Origin: DATEDA01 sp963820965
Lineage (GTDB): Bacteria; Pseudomonadota; Gammaproteobacteria; Burkholderiales; SG8-39
DNA: 64,000 bases
Direction: 5' to 3'
Assembly: GCA_963820965.1 (NCBI GenBank)
Contig: CAWGCC010000036.1
Location: forward strand, 119,048 to 183,047
Shown here: piece after piece, positions 17,901-25,056 of the stretch
Layout of the letters: every line of letters starts with the position of its first letter
Position numbering within the stretch: position 1 is the stretch's first letter
The notes under the pieces: generated by a model
Told to the model about the DNA's origin: nothing
What the model saw: the letters and a program-made list of their open reading frames with translations, nothing else
Database searches by the model: none
Program-made: the position numbers and the translations under genes

Positions 17901-18521
17901 AACGCCGTGCTGTTCTCGATCGGCCAGGCGTTCCGCGCCGCCGGATCCGCCGTGCTCTATTTCGCCGGCTACAAGAAGATCATCGACCGCTACAAGGTGG
18001 AAGAGATCGAAGCGGCGGCCGACGTGGTCGTCTGGTGCTGCGACGAGGCGCCGGGTTTCGCCCCGCGCCGGCCGCAGGACCGGGCGTTCATCGGCAACAT
18101 CGTCCAGGCGATGGAGGCCTACGGCGCAGGCCGCCTCGGCGCGCCACCCATCCCGCTCGGCGCTGCCGCGCGGATCATCGCCATCGGCTCCGACCGGATG
18201 ATGGCCGCCGTGGCCCGCGCCCGGCATGCGGTGCTCGCCCCCTACCTGAAGGCGCGGCATCTTGCGATCGGCTCGATCAACTCGCCGATGCAATGCATGA
18301 TGAAGGAGATCTGCGCGCAGTGCCTGCAGCCGCACCGCGACCCGCAGACGGGGAGGACGAGCTACGTCTTCTCCTGCTTCAACCAGGACCAGCCGCTCGA
18401 CTGCGTCGATTTTCACGCGCTTTCGGAGCGGCTCCGGCAGAACACCCTGCAGGAGAAGCTCACGGCGCAGTGGCTGCAATATTGCCGTCCTGCGCTCGCA
18501 ATCGAGCGCCCGCTCATCTAA
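15000..18521 (+). CDS. Large multidomain FAD/NAD(P)-dependent Fe-S oxidoreductase
   Basis: A 1173-residue protein combining, in order: an uncharacterised N-terminal region (about 1-235); a Cys-rich GltD-like segment with CIWC and DSC near 241-255 and CNDCMKAC near 322-330; a dinucleotide-binding domain (VLVAGMGPAGFS near 386); a second one (VVVIGGGLTAIDTATE near 563); and a C-terminal ferredoxin-reductase/PyrK-like module (FQPGQFY near 875, LLAGGGLGNAV near 959) ending in a Cys cluster (CMMKEICAQC near 1098, then FSC and DC). It resembles a fusion of glutamate synthase small subunit and dihydroorotate dehydrogenase electron-transfer subunit, probably moving electrons between NAD(P)H, flavin and the adjacent ferredoxin. 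Translation appears to start at TTG 15000; no ATG fits the domain start. The precise reaction is unknown. Confidence 0.8.
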   Translation: MSLRLAHDLAFEDLYRRAGLVRLDAHFVDFLETADGSLSGRLRAARADPEALHPKDESQLLLDLAPHLERFLAQLFGIADEVLALARRHDELAPLYAVKRQFVQRRAGTRIKPAEAETFDGASLERELTLLFGGRFDEVTFATHVERWLADEAAHARELDLALKYAAWALHAAAGQARHHAGVLFKQPAKINPYHLLFHADEHEHDGVTSYRIEPDHLRRRDGFELTDPGTDLVGALDEANYCIWCHTQGKDSCSKGLREKAPPDAHPQIAFKKSVFGVTLAGCPLDEKISEFHVAKTQGLALAALAIIVVDNPLAAATGHRICNDCMKACIYQKQEPVDIPQAETRTLKDVLELPWGFEIYSLLTRWNPLNLRRPLPRPRSGYRVLVAGMGPAGFSLAHHLMNDGHLVAGIDGLKIEPLPAPVSGVRPDGARVPFAPIRDISELHESLAERVMAGFGGVAEYGITVRWDKNFLKVIRLLLERREEFALYGGVRFGGTLTLEDAFAHGFDHVALCMGAGKPTTLDIPNGLARGVRTASDFLMALQLTGAAKADSIANMLVRLPVVVIGGGLTAIDTATESLAYYVVQVEKFLRRYETIAAEIGEDAIRATWDPEEREIAEEFLSHARAIRAEREQAALDERPARITELLQHWGGVTIAYRRRLIDSPSYTLNHEEVEKALQEGIVFAECLAPLAVDVDEYGAAKGIRLAKQRLSDDGKWREAGEIWLPAETIFVAAGTQPNTVLAREDAAHFALDGRYFRACDEDGNPVTPQYSIAKPTRADVLLSRTDDGRFVSFFGDLHPSYFGNVVKALGSTKQGYPVVSRVLAKRAPASGGADAAFIAALDRSLRATVYEVIRLTPTIVEVVVRAPAAARRFQPGQFYRLQNYETLAPVAAGTRMQMEGLALTGAWVDREQGLVSTIVLEMGGSSNLCAALRPGEPVVLMGPAGTPTHIEPNETVLLAGGGLGNAVLFSIGQAFRAAGSAVLYFAGYKKIIDRYKVEEIEAAADVVVWCCDEAPGFAPRRPQDRAFIGNIVQAMEAYGAGRLGAPPIPLGAAARIIAIGSDRMMAAVARARHAVLAPYLKARHLAIGSINSPMQCMMKEICAQCLQPHRDPQTGRTSYVFSCFNQDQPLDCVDFHALSERLRQNTLQEKLTAQWLQYCRPALAIERPLI

Positions 18522-18588
18522 CAGTAGACAAAAGCGGCCGGCGCCAGAAGAATACGGTCCGCGAACGGCCGGGAAAAGGAGCAAGAAC

Positions 18589-19218
18589 ATGGATGCGGCA
18601 CGCATCGAGCGGGTGTATTCGGCGTATTCCGGAATCTACGATCGCATTTTCGGAAAGGTCTTCCAGGACTCGCGCGAGGTGCTTGCGGGCTCGCTCGAGC
18701 TGCGCCAGGGAAGTCGGGTGCTGGAGGTGGGGGTCGGGACGGGCCTCGTCCTGCCGCTCTATCCCAGCCATTCCCGCGTGACCGGGATCGACCTGTCCGA
18801 GGGGATGCTGGCGAAGGCGCGTGAACGGGTCGAGAGCCTCGGGCTCGCGCATGTCGCGGCGCTCGAGCGCATGGACGCGAGCCAGATGTCGTTCGGCGAC
18901 GACGCCTTCGACGTGATCGTGGCGGCCTATGTGGTGACCGCGGTACCCGATCACCGGGCGGTCATGCGGGAGATCATTCGCGTCGCGCGGCCCGGCGCGC
19001 GCGTGCTGCTGCTCAACCACTTCGTCAACGGCAGCGGTCTGCTCGCAGCGCTGGAGCGCGCGGTGTCGCCGATCTGCAAACACATCGGCTTCCGCACCGA
19101 CCTCTCGCTGGGCCAGCTGCTGGACGGGCTCCCGCTCGACGTGACGCGGCACGAGAAGGTGAAGCCGCTGAAGCTCTGGCACCTCGTCGAGTGCCGCAAC
19201 GCCAAGGCCGCGCACTGA
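18589..19218 (+). CDS. pmtA: PmtA-like phosphatidylethanolamine N-methyltransferase
   Basis: A 209-residue class I SAM-dependent methyltransferase. The SAM-binding motif is VLEVGVGTG (44-52), followed by GIDLSEGML. The N-terminal VYSAYSGIYDRIFGKVFQ and the C-terminal LWHLVECRN are typical of bacterial phosphatidylethanolamine/ubiquinone-type methyltransferases of the PmtA group, which convert membrane PE to phosphatidylcholine. An AAAAGGAGC ribosome-binding site sits 7 nt before the ATG. A generic UbiE-like methyltransferase remains possible. Confidence 0.75.
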   Translation: MDAARIERVYSAYSGIYDRIFGKVFQDSREVLAGSLELRQGSRVLEVGVGTGLVLPLYPSHSRVTGIDLSEGMLAKARERVESLGLAHVAALERMDASQMSFGDDAFDVIVAAYVVTAVPDHRAVMREIIRVARPGARVLLLNHFVNGSGLLAALERAVSPICKHIGFRTDLSLGQLLDGLPLDVTRHEKVKPLKLWHLVECRNAKAAH

Positions 19219-19243
19219 CTCCCGCGGACGTCCGGACTACAGG

Positions 19244-19756
19244 TCACTTGTTCGACTCGTTGAAGATCGGGGTGAAGAGCGGGTCGATCTCCTGGCCGGT
19301 GCTCCGCACGGTCCTGCTGGTCGCGTCGAAGTTGACGTTGAAGATCCAGTTGTCGTTGACCGGGATCTGGTACCGGTACGACCAGACCTCCTCGTTCAGT
19401 CTGCGGAAGAACATGGTCTGGCCAGGCGGCCCGAACAACAGCCGGATCTCGTCCTGGGTCATCCCCCGCTGGATCTTTGCGAAGCGCTCGAACGTAAGCG
19501 CCTGGTAGACGCGCTTGACGCGCTGATCGGGTCCGAAATCGACCATGTAGGTCGTCTGCCCGACCGGTCCATTCGGAAATTGCCAGACGACGTCGCCGTC
19601 CGGCGTTTTCACCACGTCCCGCGGCTTGCCCATGCGCGACTCGACCTCGGACATGGAAGTGCCGGGGGCAAACGACGGCGGCGCGAGCGAGGCGCAGCCG
19701 GCAACAAGCAGCGTCGCGACCGCAGCCGCGAAGCAGAGGGACATACGGTGATCCAT
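19244..19756 (-). CDS. BamE-like lipoprotein, paralogue 1 of 5
   Basis: A 170-residue predicted lipoprotein: a short signal peptide ends in a lipobox LVAGC (Cys21). The mature part has two SmpA/OmlA (BamE)-like half-motifs: FAPGTSMSEVESRMGKPRDV near the N-terminus and IQRGMTQDEIRLLFGPP in the middle, each followed by a Trp-containing strand (VVWQFPNG, EVWSYRYQ). It is one of five tandem paralogues on this strand with the same 170-172 residue layout. The ATG at 19756 is preferred over an upstream GTG because it gives that common length. BamE helps the Bam outer-membrane assembly complex; these copies are relatives, not proven Bam subunits. Confidence 0.82.
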   Translation of the reverse strand: MDHRMSLCFAAAVATLLVAGCASLAPPSFAPGTSMSEVESRMGKPRDVVKTPDGDVVWQFPNGPVGQTTYMVDFGPDQRVKRVYQALTFERFAKIQRGMTQDEIRLLFGPPGQTMFFRRLNEEVWSYRYQIPVNDNWIFNVNFDATSRTVRSTGQEIDPLFTPIFNESNK

Positions 19757-19764
19757 GGTGCACC

Positions 19765-20277
19765 TCACGCGTTGTTGCTCGCGGCGTGGTTGATGGGATT
19801 GAGCAGCGGGTCGATCTGGTCGCTCGTGGTGCGCACGGCGCCCGCCTTCGCGTCGAAATGAACGTTGAAGATGCGGTTGTCGCTCGCCGAGGCCTGGTAG
19901 TGATAGGACCAGACCTCTTCGTTCATCCGGCTGAACGACATGGTCTCGCCGGGACGGCCGAGCAGCAGCCGGATCTCATCCCGGGTCATTCCCGGCCGTA
20001 TTTTGGCGAACTCCTGCAACGTGAGCGCCTGGTACACGCCCTTCATGCGCTGATCGGGGCCGAACCGCACCACGTAAGTCGTCTGGCCGACCGGCCCGTT
20101 CGGATATTGCCAGACGGTGTCGCCGTCCGGTGCTTTCACGACATCCTTCGGCTTGCCCATCCGCGACTCGACTTCCGGCATCGCGGTGCCGGGAGCGAAC
20201 GAGGGCGGCGTGAGCGACGTGCAGCCGCCAACGAGCAACCCGGCGACTGCGAGCGGGAGCGACGTACGATAATGCAT
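19765..20277 (-). CDS. BamE-like lipoprotein, paralogue 2 of 5
   Basis: A 170-residue lipoprotein with lipobox LVGGC (Cys19) and the same double BamE-like motif (FAPGTAMPEVESRMGKPKDV; IRPGMTRDEIRLLLGRPGE). It is closest by eye to paralogue 3, sharing YQASASDNRIFNVHFDAK. It ends 8 bp before paralogue 1 starts, so they are probably co-transcribed. Function is likely envelope-related; specific role unknown. Confidence 0.82.
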   Translation of the reverse strand: MHYRTSLPLAVAGLLVGGCTSLTPPSFAPGTAMPEVESRMGKPKDVVKAPDGDTVWQYPNGPVGQTTYVVRFGPDQRMKGVYQALTLQEFAKIRPGMTRDEIRLLLGRPGETMSFSRMNEEVWSYHYQASASDNRIFNVHFDAKAGAVRTTSDQIDPLLNPINHAASNNA

Positions 20278-20285
20278 GGTGTCCC

Positions 20286-20798
20286 TCAGGCGTTGCTTGA
20301 ATCGTAGTTGATGGGCGTGAACAGCGGGTCGATCTGGTCGCTCGTGCTGCGCACGGCACCCGTCTTCGCGTCGAAATGAACATTGAAGATGCGGTTGTCG
20401 CTCGCCGAGGCCTGGTAGCGATAGGACCAGACCTCTTCGTTCAGTCTGCTGAAGAACATGGTCTGCCCAGGCCGGCCGAGCAGCAGCCGGATATCGTCCT
20501 GGGTCGTCGTCCCAGGCCGGATCTTCGCGAACTGCTCGAGCGTGAGTGCCTGATGAACGTTCTTCACGCGCTGATCGGGGCCGAACCGCACGATGTAAGT
20601 GGTCTGGCCGACCGGCCCGTTCGGATACTGCCAGACCGTGTCGCCGTCGGGCGCCTTCACGACATCCCTCGGTTTGCCCAGCCGCGACTGGACTTCGGAC
20701 ATGGTGGTCCCCGGCGCGAACGAGGGCGGCGCGAGCGACGCGCAGCCGCTCCCGAGGATTGCCGCAACGGAGATCACCAGCCTCAGAGCCGATCTCAT
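20286..20798 (-). CDS. BamE-like lipoprotein, paralogue 3 of 5
   Basis: A 170-residue lipoprotein with lipobox LGSGC (Cys19). Start ATG 20798 is chosen over 20804 because AGGAG then lies 7 nt upstream, versus about 1 nt. It carries the same paired motifs (FAPGTTMSEVQSRLGKPRDV; IRPGTTTQDDIRLLLGRPG); the second has one extra residue compared with its neighbours. The start overlaps the stop of paralogue 4 by 4 nt. Confidence 0.82.
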   Translation of the reverse strand: MRSALRLVISVAAILGSGCASLAPPSFAPGTTMSEVQSRLGKPRDVVKAPDGDTVWQYPNGPVGQTTYIVRFGPDQRVKNVHQALTLEQFAKIRPGTTTQDDIRLLLGRPGQTMFFSRLNEEVWSYRYQASASDNRIFNVHFDAKTGAVRSTSDQIDPLFTPINYDSSNA

Positions 20799-21313
20799 GG
20801 CCATTCTCCTGCACAGGTGACGCCAACGACCCGGATGGGCGAGGTGAACAGCGGATCCTCCTGATCGCTGGTCGTCCGCACGCGGCCGGTCGCGGCATCG
20901 AAGTGAACGTTGAAGATCCGGTTGGTGCCGACCGGGATCTGATAGCGGTACGACCAGACTTCCTCACCGAGATTGCGGTAGCTCGAAACCGTCGAGGGAG
21001 GCCCGAAAGCGAACCGGACCTCGTCCCGAGTCATCCCGGGGCCGATCTTGGCAAAGTTGTCCAGAGTGAGCGCCTGCCGCACGCCGGTCGCGCGCCCGTC
21101 GGCCCCGAAGCCGACCATGTAGGTCGTCTGGCCAAGCGGACCGCTGGGGTACTGCCAGACAACCTCACCACCGGGGCCACGCACGACCTCGGCCGGCTTC
21201 CCGAGCTTCGCCTCGACCTCAGCCTGAGACGCACCGGGCGGAATCGCGGGTGGTGCGAACGCGGCGCAGCCGGCAACGAGCAGCGCGAGCAGCGACACGG
21301 GTATCCTGATCAA
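20795..21313 (-). CDS. BamE-like lipoprotein, paralogue 4 of 5
   Basis: A 172-residue lipoprotein with lipobox LVAGC (Cys16). The paired motifs are more diverged (IPPGASQAEVEAKLGKPAEV; IGPGMTRDEVRFAFGPPST), as is the C-terminal tail. It overlaps paralogue 3 by 4 nt (ATGA), so the two are translationally coupled. Confidence 0.82.
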   Translation of the reverse strand: MIRIPVSLLALLVAGCAAFAPPAIPPGASQAEVEAKLGKPAEVVRGPGGEVVWQYPSGPLGQTTYMVGFGADGRATGVRQALTLDNFAKIGPGMTRDEVRFAFGPPSTVSSYRNLGEEVWSYRYQIPVGTNRIFNVHFDAATGRVRTTSDQEDPLFTSPIRVVGVTCAGEWP

Positions 21314-21378
21314 GACCCGTCTCCTCGGCAGTGCGGGGTCCGTGGAACGGAAACGCCCCGCAGGCTGCGATTATTCCA

Positions 21379-21891
21379 CTAACGCAGCGCGATTCCGCGC
21401 GGTATCAACGTCGGGTGAAACAGTTCGTCGCGCTGATCGCTCGTCGTCCGCACTTGCCCGGTCTTGCGGTCGAAATGGACGTTGAAGATGCGGTTGTCGT
21501 TCACCGGGATGAGATAGCGGTACGACCACACCTCCTCGTCGAGGTTTCGATAGTACACCGTGGTGTACGGCCGTCCGAACATGAGCCGGATCTCGTCTCC
21601 GGTCATCCCCACCCGGATCTTGGCGAAGTTGTCGAACGTCAGCGCCTGCCTGAACGCCGCGACCCGCTGGTCGGGCCCGAAGGTCACGATGTAGGTGTTC
21701 TGCCCGATGGGGCCGGTCGGGTATTGCCATTCGATAGCGCCGCCCGGCGCCGTAAGCACGTCCTTGGGCCGGCCGAGGGCAGCCTCGACTTCCGGCATCG
21801 ACGCGCCGTTGGGAACGACGGGGGAGCGCAGCGCGGCACAGCCTGCCAGCAGCAACGAGGCAATCGACAGCCAGCAAAGCGAACGGCTCAT
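21379..21891 (-). CDS. BamE-like lipoprotein, paralogue 5 of 5
   Basis: A 170-residue lipoprotein with lipobox LLAGC (Cys18) and paired motifs VPNGASMPEVEAALGRPKDV and IRVGMTGDEIRLMFGRPY. It is the first gene of the array in transcription order. GAAAGGAGTG lies about 6-10 nt before its ATG. The final residues differ from the other copies. Confidence 0.82.
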   Translation of the reverse strand: MSRSLCWLSIASLLLAGCAALRSPVVPNGASMPEVEAALGRPKDVLTAPGGAIEWQYPTGPIGQNTYIVTFGPDQRVAAFRQALTFDNFAKIRVGMTGDEIRLMFGRPYTTVYYRNLDEEVWSYRYLIPVNDNRIFNVHFDRKTGQVRTTSDQRDELFHPTLIPRGIALR

Positions 21892-22101
21892 GGGGGCACT
21901 CCTTTCGAAAGCGCCTGATACTCGCCGGCTGCCGGTCTGGATGCGCGCCGAGCCGGCGCGGCGGTCGGGCAGCTTGACCGGTCGCCGACCGCCGCCCGGC
22001 GGGCCGGTTCAGCCAGCTCCGGACGAAAGGCTCGCCCTAGGTTTCGCGCCCTCCCTCTCGCGCAGATCAACGCACGCCCGCGCGACCCGGTTGACGGTCC
22101 G

Positions 22102-22845
22102 CTAGCGCTTGCCGACCGGCGTGGTGGCCAGTCGGTTCGCGGCTTGCGGATTGATCTTCTGGAGGAGCTCAACGGTCGCGTCGAACTCGGTCTTCCGGCC
22201 GAGCTGCGCATAGGCAACGCCGAGCCCGTATACCGCCTCGCCGAACTGCGGATTGCGCTGCACGGCCTCCTCGTAGAAGCCCACCGCGCGATCCGGCCGC
22301 TTGAGGTCGCTGAAGCTCTCGCCGAGCAGGTAATAGGTCATCGGCGAGTCGCGGTTGATCCGCAGCGCGTTGTCGAGCGTGCGGATCGCGCGCTCCGGCT
22401 GGCCGAGCGAGCGCTGGGCCTGGGCGAGCAGGTTCCAGCTGGTGATCTCCTGCGGTTCGATACGGATCGCCTGCTGGAACGAGTCCGCCGCGCGCTGGTA
22501 CTGTTGGAGCTGGGAGTAGGCGTACCCGCTGATGATCCACCAATCGGCGTTGTGAGGATCGCGCTGGATGTTTTCGTGCGCGAACTGGACGACACCCGCC
22601 CAGTCACCCTTCTGCTCGAGCGCAGCGAGCTTTTCGCGGTTCGGCGTGCTCACGCCCTGCATGTTCTTCAGCAGCGTGGTGAACGTGCCGTCCGGGAGCA
22701 GCGCGAGCAGGAGGCTCGACTGCGGCGAGAGACAGCTCGCGAGCGCGAGGCCGAGAAGCGCCGCCCCGACGCGGCGCCGCCACCCCGTGCCCGGGCTATT
22801 GATCAGTCTGATAGACGTAACCCTTCTGCGCGACTGTGGACTCAC
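22102..22845 (-). CDS. TPR-repeat lipoprotein
   Basis: About 247 residues with a predicted lipoprotein signal ending LGLALASC and three to four tetratricopeptide repeats (for example ADWWIISGYAYSQLQQYQRA, then SWNLLAQAQRSLGQPERAI). No ATG, GTG or TTG occurs in frame between the DUF3460 stop and the signal peptide. The nearest candidate is GTG 22845, inside the 3' end of DUF3460, giving a 37-residue leader before the lipobox Cys. The protein is probably anchored in the envelope and mediates protein contacts, perhaps with the tandem lipoproteins downstream. Confidence 0.75.
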   Translation of the reverse strand: MSPQSRRRVTSIRLINSPGTGWRRRVGAALLGLALASCLSPQSSLLLALLPDGTFTTLLKNMQGVSTPNREKLAALEQKGDWAGVVQFAHENIQRDPHNADWWIISGYAYSQLQQYQRAADSFQQAIRIEPQEITSWNLLAQAQRSLGQPERAIRTLDNALRINRDSPMTYYLLGESFSDLKRPDRAVGFYEEAVQRNPQFGEAVYGLGVAYAQLGRKTEFDATVELLQKINPQAANRLATTPVGKR

Positions 22846-23002
22846 CTTCCCGCCGCAGAAGGTCGAGATCGAGCTTGCGGTCCCACCACAGCGAGCGGCC
22901 CTTCTTCTGCTCCTCGGCAATCTCGGGTCTCGCCTCGAGCAGCTCGCGGATCATGCGCGTCGCGTCGGACTCGTAACCGGTCTTGATCTTCCTTCCGAAC
23001 AT
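22796..23002 (-). CDS. DUF3460 family protein
   Basis: A 68-residue basic protein starting MFGRKIKTGYESDATRMIRE, with the family core EEQKKGRSLWWDRK and a C-terminal YVYQTDQ. DUF3460 proteins are small, cytosolic, of unknown function and, as far as I know, mainly betaproteobacterial, so this supports the taxonomic reading. Its 3' end probably overlaps the start of the TPR lipoprotein gene. Confidence 0.85.
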   Translation of the reverse strand: MFGRKIKTGYESDATRMIRELLEARPEIAEEQKKGRSLWWDRKLDLDLLRREGESTVAQKGYVYQTDQ

Positions 23003-23013
23003 GGCGCGGCGGA

Positions 23014-23745
23014 TTATACGCGCTCGAGGAGGTCCGGCGCGTCGTTCCGCACGCTGTTGACGCGCGTGCTGACCGGGCGGATCTCGAGCGGCTCGCCGGA
23101 CCACGGCGCGAGCAGCGACGACGCGTTGGGCGAGGACAGCCACTCGTCGTGGTCGGCGGGGGCGATGAGCACCGGCATACGGTCGTGGAACGCGCGCATC
23201 GCCTCGTTCGCCTCGGTGGTGATGATGGTGAAGGTGGCAATCGCGTCGCCCGCTGGCGGACGCCATTGCTCCCACAGCCCGGCGAGCGCTAGCGGCGCAC
23301 CCGAAGCGAGCCGGATGAAGTACGGCGTCTTCCGCCCGCCCGCGACCGATTGCCATTCGTAGAAGCCGTCGGCGGGAACCAGGCAGCGCCGGCGGCGGAA
23401 CGCGGCGCGGAACGCCGGCCTGTCGGCCACGCTTTCGGCGCGGGCATTGATCATCCGGCTGCCGACGCGCGTGTCCTTCGCTCCCGGCGGAATCAGGCCC
23501 CAGCGGAGCATCGCCGCTTCTCGCTCGCCCGCGGAGGGCGGAGCAGTGCCTGCCGCCAGCGGCGGGAGGTGCGACCCCGGAGCGGGCGGTTGCGCGCCGG
23601 ACAACTCCGCGGGCGTGGCGCGCACGACGAGCGCCTGCCGGGTCGGGGCGATGTTGTAACTCGGGGGATAGACCGGCACTTCGACCAGGCGGAAATGCTC
23701 GGCGATGACTTCGCCGGGCGCGACGAGGACATAGCGGCCGCACAT
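23014..23745 (-). CDS. yedK: SOS response-associated peptidase (SRAP/YedK, HMCES-like)
   Basis: A 243-residue SRAP-domain protein. The start ATG 23745 puts the catalytic Cys at position 2 (MCGRY), as required for the thiazolidine DNA-protein crosslink with abasic sites. Other family blocks are SYNIAPTRQ, RWGLIPPGA, INARAES, CLVPADGFYEW (active-site Glu) and FHDRMPVLI (His). It shields abasic sites in single-stranded DNA. It diverges from the lexA operon; the LexA box at 23822-23837 lies 76 bp upstream and could control both directions. Confidence 0.93.
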   Translation of the reverse strand: MCGRYVLVAPGEVIAEHFRLVEVPVYPPSYNIAPTRQALVVRATPAELSGAQPPAPGSHLPPLAAGTAPPSAGEREAAMLRWGLIPPGAKDTRVGSRMINARAESVADRPAFRAAFRRRRCLVPADGFYEWQSVAGGRKTPYFIRLASGAPLALAGLWEQWRPPAGDAIATFTIITTEANEAMRAFHDRMPVLIAPADHDEWLSSPNASSLLAPWSGEPLEIRPVSTRVNSVRNDAPDLLERV

Positions 23746-23803
23746 CGGCGGATTTTCCCATTCCAGCAAAAACAACGAGTTGCCTCGACGCCGTGGCCGG
23801 GAC

Positions 23804-23832
23804 TTGCATTTTTGTTCAGTACTGTGTATGAA
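23804..23832 (+). promoter_or_regulatory. Promoter of the lexA-mutasome operon
   Basis: TTGCAT (23804-23809), 17-nt spacer, TATGAA (23827-23832). The -10 hexamer lies inside the LexA box, so LexA binding would block RNA polymerase. Confidence 0.6.
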
Positions 23833-23837
23833 TACAG
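23822..23837. promoter_or_regulatory. LexA (SOS) box
   Basis: CTGTGTATGAATACAG matches the CTG-N10-CAG consensus of gamma/betaproteobacterial LexA sites with an AT-rich core. It lies 31 bp before the SANT-like gene and 77 bp from the divergent SRAP start. Confidence 0.9.
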
Positions 23838-23867
23838 ATAAGGGCGGGGGCCAAGCGAGGAAACATC

Positions 23868-24284
23868 ATGGACCAGGACCAGGCGCTTTCCATCCTGCAG
23901 GCACTGTCGGCCGGCACCGACCCGTTCACCGGTGAGCCGTTCCCGGCGGCGAGCCCCTACCAGCACCCGGACGTCGTGCGCGCGCTCTACCAGGCGGTGC
24001 GCGCCATCGAGGCGGCAGTCGCGACGCAGAAGCGGCACGCCGCGCGCCCGGCCGCCGGCAATTCCGGCAAGCCGTGGTCGAAGGAAGAGGACGACCGGCT
24101 CGTCATCGCCTTCGACAAGGGAAAATCGATCGACGATCTCGCGGTCGAGCACGAGCGCAGCCGGCTCGCGATCGAGGCGCGGCTCGCGCGCTTCGGCCGG
24201 GTGCCGATGCCGGCCGGCGTGCGGGCGATCGCCGGCGCGCAGGCACGGGAGTCGATCCGCGCCCAGTACTCCGCCCGACCCTAG
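23868..24284 (+). CDS. Conserved hypothetical protein with SANT/Myb-like helix motif
   Basis: A 138-residue protein, first gene of the SOS operon, ending 8 bp before lexA. The N-terminal half (ALSILQALSAGTDPFTGEPF, then a YQHPDVVRALYQAV helix) resembles small proteobacterial proteins of unknown function. Residues about 68-110 (PWSKEEDDRLVIAFDKG, then IDDLAVEHERS) look like a SANT/Myb-type helix-turn-helix and may bind DNA. Its position under the LexA box suggests a damage-inducible role, but no function is established. Confidence 0.75.
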   Translation: MDQDQALSILQALSAGTDPFTGEPFPAASPYQHPDVVRALYQAVRAIEAAVATQKRHAARPAAGNSGKPWSKEEDDRLVIAFDKGKSIDDLAVEHERSRLAIEARLARFGRVPMPAGVRAIAGAQARESIRAQYSARP

Positions 24285-24292
24285 GAGCAGGC

Positions 24293-24892
24293 ATGAAAGA
24301 ACTGACCGCACGGCAGGCGGAGATCCTGCAGCTCATCCGCGACACGATCGAGGAGACCGGGTTCCCGCCGACGCGCGCCGAGATCTCGCGCATGCTCGGT
24401 TTCGCCTCGCCCAACGCCGCCGAGGAGCACCTGCGCGCGCTCGAACGCAAAGGCGTGCTCGAGATTCTCGACGGCACCGCGCGCGGGCTGCGCCTCAAGG
24501 AGGCGCTCGGGCTGCCGCTCGTCGGCCGCGTCGCTGCGGGTTCCCCGATCCTCGCCGAAGAGCACATCATCGGCCGCTACTCGGTCGACCCCGGGCTCTT
24601 CCGCCCGCGCGCCGACTACCTGCTGAAGGTGCGCGGCATGAGCATGCGCGATGCCGGAATTCTCGACGGCGACTTTCTCGCCGTGCACAAGACGGACGAG
24701 GCACGCTCCGGGCAGATCGTGGTCGCGCGGCTTGCGGACGAAGTGACGGTGAAGCGCCTGCGCCGCCGCGGCGCGACGGTCGAGTTGCTTCCCGAGAACC
24801 CGGATTTCAAGACCATCGTGGTCGACACACGCTCGGCGGCGTTCGCGATCGAAGGTCTTGCGGTCGGAGTCATCCGGAATACGAAGCTTTGA
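24293..24892 (+). CDS. lexA: LexA repressor
   Basis: A 199-residue SOS repressor. The N-terminal winged helix is TARQAEILQLIRDTIEE followed by the recognition region ISRMLGFASPNAAEEHL. The self-cleavage bond is Ala82-Gly83 (VAAGSP), and the catalytic pair is Ser117 (GMSMRD) and Lys154 (VTVKRL). An AGGAGCAGGC site lies before ATG 24293. It presumably autoregulates through the box at 23822 and controls the downstream mutasome genes. Confidence 0.96.
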   Translation: MKELTARQAEILQLIRDTIEETGFPPTRAEISRMLGFASPNAAEEHLRALERKGVLEILDGTARGLRLKEALGLPLVGRVAAGSPILAEEHIIGRYSVDPGLFRPRADYLLKVRGMSMRDAGILDGDFLAVHKTDEARSGQIVVARLADEVTVKRLRRRGATVELLPENPDFKTIVVDTRSAAFAIEGLAVGVIRNTKL

Positions 24893-25030
24893 GTGTCTGC
24901 TGAGCCAGCACTGCAGGACGACGGTCTCGAAACCCCAGAGATCGGGCCTTGGGGTGAGCACAAGTACCGACTGGTTCAAGGCTACGCTCGCGTGTTCGCT
25001 ACCGCAATGAAGAGAAAATGGGATCAACGA
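24893..25030 (+). pseudogene. tcmP: Remnant of three-Cys-motif partner gene tcmP (5' end only)
   Basis: Directly after the lexA stop, a GTG-initiated frame reads DDGLETPEIGPWGEHKYRL and AMKRKWDQRV, matching by memory the N-terminus of TcmP proteins (about 350 residues or more). Similarity ends near 25030 and the DUF5131 gene begins at 25057, so nearly the whole tcmP body is missing. TcmP genes normally accompany DUF5131/Gp37-Gp68 genes, which is the case here. GC is visibly lower than in lexA. Deletion after acquisition is the likely cause. Confidence 0.65.
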
Positions 25031-25056
25031 GTCAAACCGCGTTCGATTTTTAGAAC

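Noticed and set aside
23868..24284. SANT-like protein as a phage or toxin gene
   Set aside because: It has typical high-GC core composition, is tightly linked to lexA and has no toxin-like partner.
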